This document shows, one piece after another, positions 1 through 8,764 of a stretch of 64,000 nucleotides of DNA; positions within the stretch are counted from its first letter, which is position 1, and every line of letters begins with the position of its first letter. Both the position numbers and the translations under genes were made by a program. The stretch is from Affinirhizobium straminoryzae (GTDB lineage: Bacteria; Pseudomonadota; Alphaproteobacteria; Rhizobiales; Rhizobiaceae). The DNA lies in the NCBI RefSeq assembly GCF_007004135.1, contig NZ_VJMG01000078.1, positions 1-64,000 of the forward strand. Direction: 5' to 3'. The notes below the pieces were generated by a model. That model ran no database searches, had not been told where the DNA came from, and saw nothing but the letters and a program-made list of their open reading frames with translations.

Positions 1-3000
1 TCCGAGATCGAGGAAGACAGTGACGCGACGGTGCAACTCGGCGACAATGTGACGCTCGATGCCGCCGGGGTGTTGAATCTCCAGGCCGAAAACCTCGGCT
101 GGTCGGTCTCCAACGTCGTCGGTATCGCGCTGGGCGCGGTCGCAGCCGGCTATGTCCATTCCTATGCCGAAAGCTATGGTGACGCGACGGTCAAGGCTGG
201 CAACAATCATGTGCTGAAGGGCAGTGCGGTGGAAATCTCCGCGCTGATCGGTGAGCTGCAGTCCGTGGGTCGCCTGTCCGGCGCGGCAACGCTTGCGACT
301 ATTGCCGGCGACCGCGGTGCTGTTCGCACGGCGCTGGAATTCCTGGGGCTTGCGCGCACCACCTATCGCCGTGCCGAAAGCTTCGCCCTTGCCGCAGCGG
401 GCGGTCTGGGCGCTGCCCAAGGCAGCAATATTGCCGCCAAAACCGGCAATGATGCCCTGATCGACTTCGGTTACGGTCAGATTGCGGCCCGCAACGGAGA
501 TGTGGACATCACCACCGAAAACCAGGTGGCGCTGCAGTCCAAGATTATCGGCATCACCGTCGGCGCCCTGTCGCTCGGCGCCCATGTGGCACAGTCGACA
601 AACCGGAACAGCAGCCGAATCGCGCTTGGCTCCTCGATCAGCGCGCAGGACATCTCCATTCTCGCCAATAGCGACACCCGTGCGACCTCGCAGAGCTTCG
701 CCGTTGCCGGTGGTGTCTACACGGCCGGCATTTCGATGGCCAAGGTCACTGATGTCGGTGCAACGACGATCGAACTGCGCGATCTCGGCGCGACGCCGAC
801 CGGCGACGACATCCGGGCGACCGGAACCATCGTCATCAAGGCCGATCACGAGCGCCACTTCGACGGCAAGATGAACTCCTTCGGCGTCGGCCTTATCGGT
901 GGCGGCTCCGGCAGCAATGACTATGATGTCCGCGGCATTGCCACGGTCGATATCGGCGACAACAGAAAGATCGTCTCCAAGACCTATGACGACCAGAGCA
1001 ACGGGGAAAAAATCCAGATCCTGGCGCGGAATGCGATTGCCAAGGACCTGTTCGGCGGCAGCAATGTCAATCTGAAGGCCTATGGCGCAATCGCGATTGC
1101 CGACGTGGATTCCGACGTGACGGTGAAGACGGACACCGGCGTTTCCATCGGCCGCAACACACAGATCTACTCGGCAGGCGATCTGACGATCAAGTCGATG
1201 GCCAATGTGAGCGGCGATGACGTGATCACCGTGGATGCAGCGGGCGCTGCGGCCGCTGCCACCGGCAAGACAAACTTCACCCATTCTGGCATCTCGGGAG
1301 ATCGCGCGCAGTCTTATGTGAACGTCGGCAATGCGGCATCGCTGTTTGCCGGCGAGCGTCTGGAAGCCTCTGCCGTCACCGATACCAAGATGTCCACGTC
1401 TGGCGACGGTTCGGCCTATGGTGCCGGGGCGACATTGCGGGTGGATTCCGTTACCGCATCGACCTCCGACAACGTCGTGACGATTGGCGAAAATGCCCTC
1501 GTGAAAAGCTACGGGGACGTGTTCCTCGGGGCCGGCGAGGACTATGTGGACGCCAACGATACCTCTGCCCTGGCAGGGGACCGCCTGGTCGGCTACCGCA
1601 TCAACAGCAATGATGTGGCCTCCTCGGTCATTTCCATCATCGGGGCTGCCATCGGCATTCCGCGTGACAATATCTCGCGCGCGACGAGCGACCAGAACAA
1701 TATCCTGGCCATCGCCAGCGGTGGCAAGGTCCAGTCCGGCGAGGACATTCATGCCGCAGCGTCTGATGACAAGCGTGGCGGTGCCACCGCCTATATCGAT
1801 GTCCGCAACTACTCGGCCACCAGCTTCCTGACAGCCTTCATGGACATCAAGGGTGTTGGCAAGACGAACAAGGCGGGTGTCGTCAATCTTGGCGGCACGC
1901 TGGAAACCGGCGTTGACCGGGTGCGGTGGGTTTCCATCGATGGCACGGACATGAATTCCGTGACCGGCAAGGGCTATAACTGGCGCAAGGCCGTCAGCAG
2001 GTCCGGCAATACGTGGAACGTCAATTACGAGGCACCGCTCGGCGATGTCGTCCTGCGCACCGGTGTGAACCGCGGCGGTCTCATCGGCGGCGGCAGCATC
2101 GTCACGCCGCGCGATGCGGATCTGCGGGTGGTCAATACCTCGTCCGATGCGCTGGCCATCACCGGCCTGTCCATCCCCTATCTGGTGGGCGGCAAGGTGT
2201 ATGTGAACGGCACGCAGGTGAAGCAGAATGGTTCTGCGCTTCTCGGCGCGGTCCGCTACACCCTTCCGACTGCGGATGCAGTGCTGTCTGTGGTCAACAC
2301 CAATGCAAGCGGACCTGATCTCACCGTCAAGGGCCAGATCAGCAACCTTGGCGGTTCTGTGACGCTCGCCAATGTCTATGGCTCGGTTGCACTGCAGTCG
2401 CGTGTCCAGGCGGCAGATCTGACCATTCTGGCCGGGCGCGATTTCCGGATCGACACCGACAAGGACATCAACCTCGGCAATGACCCGATCAGCGAATTCA
2501 GCGACCTCGCCAATTCCTACAACAACACCCAGACGGCTGATAATGCCAATGTGGCGCTGTCATCGGCAGGTACGCCGCAGGGTGCTGCCGGTTCGATCGA
2601 GGCGCTCGGCAACATCTATGTCAAGGCCGACGGGGTCAACATCAACGGGACAATCCGTTCCGGTGTGAGCGGCCGGGATACGACCGTGACGCAGGCGCAG
2701 GTGGACGCGGCCCTGGCGAGTGCCCAGAAGACCCGCTATGCCCAGACCAAGAGCGAATCCGACCGGTATTACCAGCTGACAGGTGGCTTGGGCTTTGATC
2801 CGCTGACGGCAACGCGCGACCAACTGGCCGGCATTTCGATCGATGACCTGTCCACCATCCCGCTGTTCTACGACTATGCGACCAACCGCATCGTTGCGAA
2901 GAACCTGCAGGCGGAAGGCGGCAGCATCATCATCGAGGGGCGCATTGCCAGCACCGGCCGCGGCAAGGTGGAGGCGCTGGACGGCTTCGCCCGCTTCGAC

Positions 3001-6000
3001 ATCACCAACCAGTCGACGAGCGCGCTGGAACTGCGTGACATCGATACCGGTAACGGCGTGGAAGGTACGATCGTCTTCAACGATCATAACTACCAGACCG
3101 CCAACAGCAGCTATCTGCAGACCCGCTGGGCACGCATCGGCAGCGACATCGTCAAGTACGAGAACACTTCGAACGAACTGACCAATGGCGTTGCCATGAC
3201 CGTGGCAGATACCGGCGCTGCCGCGGCCACCTATGATCCGCTGGCCAACCAACGGTACAAGTGGACCGTGAAGGCCGACTACTACGATCTGCAGCAGTTC
3301 TACTCGCACCACGAGGACAAGAGCGACGGCGAAAGCGATGTGAACGGCATCATCAGCAACCAGAACGGAGCCCCCTGGACCTCTGCCGATTACGCTGCGA
3401 TCCGAAAGACACTGACCACCCGGACGAGCGGCGATGGATGGGAGCGCTATGGCGATGATCACATTAGCTGGTCCACCCCGAACTTCGGGACAGCGCCGGT
3501 CGGTTCACTGACGATCGACAGTTCCGACACCTCTGATTTCCACTACACGCGCGAAGTAACTGAGACGGGGCGCGAGGTGCAGAACTTCAAGAGCGAGACG
3601 GTCTGTGAGACGCGGATTCTCGGCATCTGCGCCGACTGGGAAGTTCGTCCGAAGATGGACTATCGCATCTATTACCACAGCGATCAGACCTACTCGGTGA
3701 AGGCGGACAAGACGATCAATATCGGCTTCTTCGGCGAGAACACCGGTCGCATCGCAGTACAGAGCCAGGGTGATGTGCTGGTCGGAGGCAAAGTTCGCAA
3801 CATCTCGGGCGAAACGTTGCTGACCAGTGAGCAGGGTGGCATCTACACGGCCAACAATGATGGCCAGAAGGGTGTTCTGCTTGCCAACAACATCACGCTC
3901 AATGCCAAGATCAGCATTGGCAGCTCAGCAACCGACACGTTCCAGATCGAACAGACGGGTGACAATGCCCTCGTGAATGCGAAGGCTCCGAACCTCTATC
4001 TCGAAGAGGTTGCTGGTAACCTGCGCCTCGGCCAGATCACTGTCGATGCGGCAAAGACCGCCAATGGTGGCGACCTGACGCTGGTATCCCGTGGCAATCT
4101 CGATTTCCGTGCCTCGAACATGGGCTCGGTGGTCAAGGGCGGCCGTATCGAACTCGAAAGCAAGACGGGCAAGATCCTCACCAATGTTGCCGATAATGGC
4201 CTTGACGTGGATACCGACGCGGCCGGCGGCGGCACCCTGTCCGTCAAGACGAAAGATGCTGATGCCGTCACTATCCGGGAAGTCTCGGGTGATCTGCGGG
4301 TCGATACGATCGACGTGGCCGGCGATCTCACGCTGCTGGTCAATGGCGATCTTCTGAACGGCCAGACAACGACCACTGACCTTGCCACGCGCGATGCTGC
4401 CTTTGCCGACTATCTCGACAGTCGCGGCATCGGCTCGGCCAGCTATACCCAGGCACAGACCGAACTGGTCAACGATGCCAAGGCCAAGCAGATGACCGAT
4501 ATGTATCAGGCCTACTGGAAGATGCGGGGTGCAGGCCGCACGACCAGTGCTACCAATGGCGCAAGCCTGATGCGGGTGGCCACCACAGAAGCAGTGAGCG
4601 CTGTTGCGCCCTATGATCCGGACTTCGTCTATCATGTCTCGGCGGAAGATCGCACGGCCTTGAAGTCCAACGGTCTTTCGGATGCCGATATCGCGTCCTA
4701 TGAGGCAAAGCAGACAGCCTTCTATCACGACGCCCACGACAAGCTCGGGGCTGCGGCCGAAGGAACGTATGACCCCAACTTCGTCTACACGCTGACCGAC
4801 GCCGAGCGCACCGCCAATACGGCTGGCCTCACCATCAACCGTGAGGCCGTTCTTTCTGCGGTCAATGCGGAAGTGGTCGGCGGTAATGCCAGTGGGTCGA
4901 ACCAGAGCAGCAACATCCAGGCCGGCAGCCTCGATATCGATGTTTCCGGAACCATTGGTGAAGCGAGCAACGGTTTCAGTGTCAACGGCAGCGGCGACAA
5001 GACGGTTTCCGTGGCGGACATGCAGCGCATGCGTACGGCCGCGGTTGGGGACGTGCATTACAATGCTGATGGCTCGATCACCGTTACCAACCATGACGGC
5101 GTGTCGATCAACACTGACGGCACTGTCAACGTGAATGCCGGTCAGGACGCCTTCCTGCAGAGCCAGACTGATCTGAAGGTGAAGACAATCTCCGTCGGCA
5201 ACACGTTGCAGCTCAACACCTCCGGCAGCCTGCTGAACGCCAACGACGACGGCACGGCCAACGTCACGGGTCGCAACCTGGTGCTGTCGAGTGCCGGCGA
5301 GAATCTCGGTACGTCCGACAAGCGCTTTGTGACCGACGCAACCGATGACGGCTATGTACAATTGCGGACCGATGGCTCGGCCTATCTTTCGGAAAAGACC
5401 GGCGACCTGCGCCTGCAGGATGCGGCCGGCCCGACGCTGGACCTTCAGGCCAATGACGGCCGCATCGTCGATGCCTTCAATGATAATGGGGTCGAAATCA
5501 ACGGCGACAACGTCAAGCTTTACGCTCGCGATGGCATCGGCACGCAAGGGGCTGACCTCGACGTGACGACCCGCGCAAAGGGTTCGATCGAGGTGCAGAC
5601 GCCCGGCGATTCCTACATGTACGCTCCGGATCTTCCGGTGCAGGTGAAGGAGGCGGTTGTTGGCGGTCTCTCCAAGATCGTATCGGCAAGCCAGATCCTG
5701 GTCGAGGCGGGCAAGACCTTCTCGGCGAGCGTCATCGACTGGTACGCGCCCGACGACGTGATCTTCGGCCAGAACAGCAAGATCGTTTCCCGCGATGGCA
5801 CGGCGAAGATCCGCACCGATGCCGATCTGGTGATGGGCAAAGGCTCCACCATCGATGCTGCTGGCAATGCCATCGACATCGGCGCCGCAGGCAATGTGGT
5901 GCTGGGCAACCTTGTCAGCCAGAAGGGTGGCAACGACGTCATCGTCGTCAATGCCGGCGGCTCGATCAACGGCAATGGCGACGGCCTGAAGGATATCGAT

Positions 6001-7722
6001 GTCTCCGACGATACGGCAGGCGTCACGCTTTCGGCCCATGGCGGCATTGGTGGCGACACGGCAGTATCGACCAATCTGGCCCGCCTGACCTTTACCAACA
6101 CCGATGGCGGCGACGTCGCAATCGAAAACAGCCGCAGCATGACGCTGGAAGGCGGTACGGTCGGGGCTGGATCGTCGATGAGCGTCTCCACGGCCGGCAA
6201 TCTGCTGACGCAATCCGCCACTGCGGTCGACGGTGACATCGCGCTCTCTGCCGATGCGACGCTGACGCAGGCTCAGAATGCCGTCATCGACGCTGGCGTC
6301 GGTTCGATCGCGATCACCGCCGGTACGGATGCCGTTCTCAATCGCATCCGTACCGCCGGGAACGGCAACATTGCCATCGCTGCCTTGACCGGCCAGATCA
6401 GCCTGAACAAGGAAGTCAGCACCGCCGAAGGCAATATCAGCGTCACTGCTGATACGGACCTGACGCTGGCAGATGCAGGCCATGTGACGGCCGCCGGTGC
6501 AGGCAACATCTCCCTGTCGGCAACGAATGGGGCGCTTACCCAGGGTGTGCTTGCCATTGTCAATGGCGGTACGGGATCAGTCTCGCTGGCAGCGGGTACG
6601 GATGCCGTCCTGAACCGGATTCTGACAGCCGGCAACGGCAATATCGACATTACCGCCCGGACGGGCCGCGTTGACCTGAACAAGGAGGTCAGCACCGCGG
6701 AGGGCGATATCGGCGTCACCGCCGATACGAATCTGACGCTGGCAGATGCTGCCCATGTGACTGCTAGCGGAGCCGGCGATATCGCGCTGTCGGCAACGAA
6801 TGGCACGCTCACCCAGGGTGCCCTTGCCATCATCAACGGCGGCACGGGATCGGTCACACTTTCGGCCGGTACGGATGCCGTGCTGAACCGGATCCTGACA
6901 GCCGGCAACGGCAATATCGACATTGCCGCCCGGACGGGCCGCGTTGACCTGAACAAAGAGGTCAGCACCGCTGAAGGCGACATCGGCGTGACCGCCGATA
7001 CGAACCTGACGCTGGCAGACGCTGCCAATGTAACGGCCGCCGGTGCAGGCAGCATCCGCCTGGACGCAACCACGGGGCAGTTCACCCAGGCGATCGGTGC
7101 GCTGATCGACGGCGGAACGGGCGATGTCGATATCCTCGCGGGCATTGATGCCCTCGTTCAGCGGGTCCGTACCGCCGGAAACGGTGATCTCGGCATCCGC
7201 AGCCGTCAGGGCAACGCCTATCTGCAGAACGATCTTGATACCGCCGAGGGATCGATCGGTGTGCTTGCCCAGCACAACGTGTTCATCGCGGCAACCTCGG
7301 ATATCACGGCAGTTGGGGAAGGTGACATCAGGATCCGTGCGGTTGAAGACAACGTCATCCAGACGCAAGGGGCATGGATCGATGGCGGGCGTGGCCAGGT
7401 TCGTGTGGATGCAGGCTTCAACGTGGTGCTGCGTGATGTCCGCTCCACCTATCCGTCGCGCTATCGGATCATGGCGACGGCCGGCAACTACCTTGATGAT
7501 GGCGGCAATGCTCATCGCAACGTGCTCGATACCGAGATGCGCAATGCCCGCATCGATGTCGCGGCGCTGCTGCCGGTGGTGCCGGACGCGGGCCTCTACC
7601 TGCGTGCGCTTCGCGCCCTGCAGGAGAGCCGGACCGGCATCGTCAATCTTGCCGAGAGCGTGATCGCCGATGCGGTTGAGCGCGACGAGAACGGAGCCAT
7701 CATCCTGGCACCCGGGAACTAA
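1..7722 (+). CDS. TpsA-type giant exoprotein / filamentous haemagglutinin-like adhesin (5' end outside window)
   Basis: The reading frame is open from base 1 to the TAA at 7720-7722, so 2,573 residues are visible and the N-terminal signal peptide and TPS secretion domain lie upstream of the window. The product is rich in Gly, Asp, Asn, Ala, Thr and Val, with recurring beta-strand-turn phrases such as GNGNIDI, AGNLLTQ and LTLADA, as in right-handed beta-helix exoproteins of the two-partner secretion family. Near the C-terminus a 91-residue repeat recurs about five times (6232-7446). Only two cysteines were noticed (codons 3604 and 3628, spaced C-x7-C). A TpsB transporter follows at 8765, which supports secretion across the outer membrane and a role in surface attachment or contact. 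No toxin domain was recognised at the C-terminus, which ends in a short non-repetitive stretch. Family assignment is firm; the exact role is inferred. Confidence 0.85.
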   Translation, partial: SEIEEDSDATVQLGDNVTLDAAGVLNLQAENLGWSVSNVVGIALGAVAAGYVHSYAESYGDATVKAGNNHVLKGSAVEISALIGELQSVGRLSGAATLATIAGDRGAVRTALEFLGLARTTYRRAESFALAAAGGLGAAQGSNIAAKTGNDALIDFGYGQIAARNGDVDITTENQVALQSKIIGITVGALSLGAHVAQSTNRNSSRIALGSSISAQDISILANSDTRATSQSFAVAGGVYTAGISMAKVTDVGATTIELRDLGATPTGDDIRATGTIVIKADHERHFDGKMNSFGVGLIGGGSGSNDYDVRGIATVDIGDNRKIVSKTYDDQSNGEKIQILARNAIAKDLFGGSNVNLKAYGAIAIADVDSDVTVKTDTGVSIGRNTQIYSAGDLTIKSMANVSGDDVITVDAAGAAAAATGKTNFTHSGISGDRAQSYVNVGNAASLFAGERLEASAVTDTKMSTSGDGSAYGAGATLRVDSVTASTSDNVVTIGENALVKSYGDVFLGAGEDYVDANDTSALAGDRLVGYRINSNDVASSVISIIGAAIGIPRDNISRATSDQNNILAIASGGKVQSGEDIHAAASDDKRGGATAYIDVRNYSATSFLTAFMDIKGVGKTNKAGVVNLGGTLETGVDRVRWVSIDGTDMNSVTGKGYNWRKAVSRSGNTWNVNYEAPLGDVVLRTGVNRGGLIGGGSIVTPRDADLRVVNTSSDALAITGLSIPYLVGGKVYVNGTQVKQNGSALLGAVRYTLPTADAVLSVVNTNASGPDLTVKGQISNLGGSVTLANVYGSVALQSRVQAADLTILAGRDFRIDTDKDINLGNDPISEFSDLANSYNNTQTADNANVALSSAGTPQGAAGSIEALGNIYVKADGVNINGTIRSGVSGRDTTVTQAQVDAALASAQKTRYAQTKSESDRYYQLTGGLGFDPLTATRDQLAGISIDDLSTIPLFYDYATNRIVAKNLQAEGGSIIIEGRIASTGRGKVEALDGFARFDITNQSTSALELRDIDTGNGVEGTIVFNDHNYQTANSSYLQTRWARIGSDIVKYENTSNELTNGVAMTVADTGAAAATYDPLANQRYKWTVKADYYDLQQFYSHHEDKSDGESDVNGIISNQNGAPWTSADYAAIRKTLTTRTSGDGWERYGDDHISWSTPNFGTAPVGSLTIDSSDTSDFHYTREVTETGREVQNFKSETVCETRILGICADWEVRPKMDYRIYYHSDQTYSVKADKTINIGFFGENTGRIAVQSQGDVLVGGKVRNISGETLLTSEQGGIYTANNDGQKGVLLANNITLNAKISIGSSATDTFQIEQTGDNALVNAKAPNLYLEEVAGNLRLGQITVDAAKTANGGDLTLVSRGNLDFRASNMGSVVKGGRIELESKTGKILTNVADNGLDVDTDAAGGGTLSVKTKDADAVTIREVSGDLRVDTIDVAGDLTLLVNGDLLNGQTTTTDLATRDAAFADYLDSRGIGSASYTQAQTELVNDAKAKQMTDMYQAYWKMRGAGRTTSATNGASLMRVATTEAVSAVAPYDPDFVYHVSAEDRTALKSNGLSDADIASYEAKQTAFYHDAHDKLGAAAEGTYDPNFVYTLTDAERTANTAGLTINREAVLSAVNAEVVGGNASGSNQSSNIQAGSLDIDVSGTIGEASNGFSVNGSGDKTVSVADMQRMRTAAVGDVHYNADGSITVTNHDGVSINTDGTVNVNAGQDAFLQSQTDLKVKTISVGNTLQLNTSGSLLNANDDGTANVTGRNLVLSSAGENLGTSDKRFVTDATDDGYVQLRTDGSAYLSEKTGDLRLQDAAGPTLDLQANDGRIVDAFNDNGVEINGDNVKLYARDGIGTQGADLDVTTRAKGSIEVQTPGDSYMYAPDLPVQVKEAVVGGLSKIVSASQILVEAGKTFSASVIDWYAPDDVIFGQNSKIVSRDGTAKIRTDADLVMGKGSTIDAAGNAIDIGAAGNVVLGNLVSQKGGNDVIVVNAGGSINGNGDGLKDIDVSDDTAGVTLSAHGGIGGDTAVSTNLARLTFTNTDGGDVAIENSRSMTLEGGTVGAGSSMSVSTAGNLLTQSATAVDGDIALSADATLTQAQNAVIDAGVGSIAITAGTDAVLNRIRTAGNGNIAIAALTGQISLNKEVSTAEGNISVTADTDLTLADAGHVTAAGAGNISLSATNGALTQGVLAIVNGGTGSVSLAAGTDAVLNRILTAGNGNIDITARTGRVDLNKEVSTAEGDIGVTADTNLTLADAAHVTASGAGDIALSATNGTLTQGALAIINGGTGSVTLSAGTDAVLNRILTAGNGNIDIAARTGRVDLNKEVSTAEGDIGVTADTNLTLADAANVTAAGAGSIRLDATTGQFTQAIGALIDGGTGDVDILAGIDALVQRVRTAGNGDLGIRSRQGNAYLQNDLDTAEGSIGVLAQHNVFIAATSDITAVGEGDIRIRAVEDNVIQTQGAWIDGGRGQVRVDAGFNVVLRDVRSTYPSRYRIMATAGNYLDDGGNAHRNVLDTEMRNARIDVAALLPVVPDAGLYLRALRALQESRTGIVNLAESVIADAVERDENGAIILAPGN
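6232..7446 (+). repeat. Tandem 273-bp (91-aa) coding repeats in the TpsA protein
   Basis: The phrase GTDAVLNRI begins at 6322, 6595 and 6868, and diverged equivalents begin at 7141 (GIDALVQRV) and 7414 (GFNVVLRDV). Every step is exactly 273 bp. The second and third units (6595-7140) are nearly identical at the DNA level, while the outer units are more diverged. Each unit carries the order LNKEVSTAEG, VTADTNLTLADA, SATNGTLTQG, INGGTGSV. This suggests recent duplication of the central units and possible length variation. Confidence 0.9.
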
Positions 7723-7728
7723 ACAACA

Positions 7729-7772
7729 GCGGGAGGCAGCAATCTGTGGAACCACAGCACTTGCCCTCCCGC
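7729..7772 (+). terminator. Large stem-loop between tpsA and the IalB-family gene
   Basis: Seven bases after the tpsA stop codon, GCGGGAGG (7729-7736) pairs with CCTCCCGC (7765-7772), and inside it CTGTGG (7744-7749) pairs with CCACAG (7752-7757). No T-tract follows, so it may be a weak terminator, an RNA-processing site or a 3' stabiliser rather than a classical intrinsic terminator. It covers the upstream ATG at 7746 and argues for a later start of the next gene. Confidence 0.6.
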
Positions 7773-7829
7773 AGCAATGACCTTCGTGCCACAAGCGAAC
7801 CGAAGACTATTTCCAGAAGTGAGGATGTC

Positions 7830-8561
7830 GTGTCCAAGAATGCAATTCGTTTGAACTCTCTGATCTCCACCTTTGCCGCCTGCCTGGCGCTTGGCTTTGC
7901 TATGCCTCTGGTGGCAGAGGCCGCCGGCACCGGCGACAAGCCGAAGGCTCCGGAAGCCGCAGCACCGGCAACGCCTGCGGCAACTGCCGCTGCACAGCCT
8001 GCCGATGCCTCCCAGAAAGCGAAGGATGGCACCGCTGCTTCGGCGCAAAAGGGCAAGGATGGCGCCGCGGCTGCGCCGGGAGAGGTTCAGAGCGGACCAA
8101 AGGTGACCGTTCAGCAGCATGGCGACTGGCTGCTGGAATGCTATGACCCGGCGATCAACAATGTGAACTGCCAGATCAAGCAGCGGATCGCTCAGAAGGA
8201 CACCGATCGCAACATTCTGGTGATGAGCATTGCCTTCGATCCGAAAGCCAAGAGCAATGTCATCCAGTACGTGCTGCCGCTGGACTTCCTGCTGACGCCG
8301 GGCGTCTCGGTCGAGGTCGGCAGCTATCAGACCACCGCCGGCGTCAACCGCTGCTCGGTACAGGGCTGCTTCGTTGAAGGCACCACCGACGACGGCTTCA
8401 TCAAGGCCATGCAGGGCGCCAAGGACGGCGGTCGCGTCGTGATCGTGTCGCGCACCGGCCAAAAGGTCGGGATCGGTTTCTCGGTCATCGGCTTCTCCAT
8501 GGCCTATGACGAGATGGTCAAGGAAAATACGCGCATGGCAGCGCAGCAGCCGAAGGGCTGA
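7830..8561 (+). CDS. IalB-family (invasion-associated locus B) periplasmic protein
   Basis: This 243-residue protein has a signal peptide (basic MSKNAIRLNS region, hydrophobic core LISTFAACLALGFAM, AEAA cleavage zone), then an Ala/Pro/Lys-rich linker, then an IalB domain starting near GDWLLECYD and carrying four cysteines in two pairs, as in that family. The GTG at 7830 is preferred over the ATG at 7746 because GTGAGGA lies just upstream, the signal peptide starts there, and 7746 falls inside a stem-loop. IalB proteins are linked to Bartonella invasion and are common in Rhizobiales as periplasmic or outer-membrane-associated proteins of unclear biochemistry. Its place between tpsA and tpsB suggests an accessory role in exoprotein secretion or surface display (inference). 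Confidence 0.8.
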   Translation: MSKNAIRLNSLISTFAACLALGFAMPLVAEAAGTGDKPKAPEAAAPATPAATAAAQPADASQKAKDGTAASAQKGKDGAAAAPGEVQSGPKVTVQQHGDWLLECYDPAINNVNCQIKQRIAQKDTDRNILVMSIAFDPKAKSNVIQYVLPLDFLLTPGVSVEVGSYQTTAGVNRCSVQGCFVEGTTDDGFIKAMQGAKDGGRVVIVSRTGQKVGIGFSVIGFSMAYDEMVKENTRMAAQQPKG

Positions 8562-8607
8562 GGCCGTCGCGGGCGGCGTATGCCGCCTGTCGCCGGCAAG
8601 ACAGACT

Positions 8608-8632
8608 GGGGAGGCCCGCGGTGGGTCTCCCC
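8608..8632 (+). terminator. Stem-loop between the IalB-family gene and tpsB
   Basis: GGGGAGGCCC (8608-8617) pairs with GGGTCTCCCC (8623-8632) around a five-base loop, with one G-U pair. There is no T-tract. A GTG at 8621 that could in principle start the next frame sits in the loop, so the hairpin may terminate partially or limit translation of tpsB. Confidence 0.55.
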
Positions 8633-8764
8633 TGCGGAATTTCGGGGGTTCAGGTGCGGTCGGTTCGGGACATACAACGCGGCGGATATCGCGAGCGCAA
8701 CAGGGGACAACAGATCGGGATAGCCACGGATGCCGGACAGGGCAGGGCCGTGCCCGCGCGTCTG

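Noticed and set aside
3925..6483. An 852-codon open frame on the minus strand opposite tpsA
   Set aside because: It is antisense to an obvious beta-helix gene, is rich in Arg/Gly/Asp without family pattern, and arises from the repetitive GC-rich codons of tpsA.
6322..7440. Regular repeats as a possible CRISPR-like array
   Set aside because: The 273-bp units are coding, in frame, without short repeats and unique spacers; they are protein repeats.
7746..7829. Longer N-terminus for the IalB-family protein
   Set aside because: The ATG lies inside a stem-loop, the extra residues are polar and non-conserved in look, and the signal peptide with its ribosome-binding site begins at 7830.
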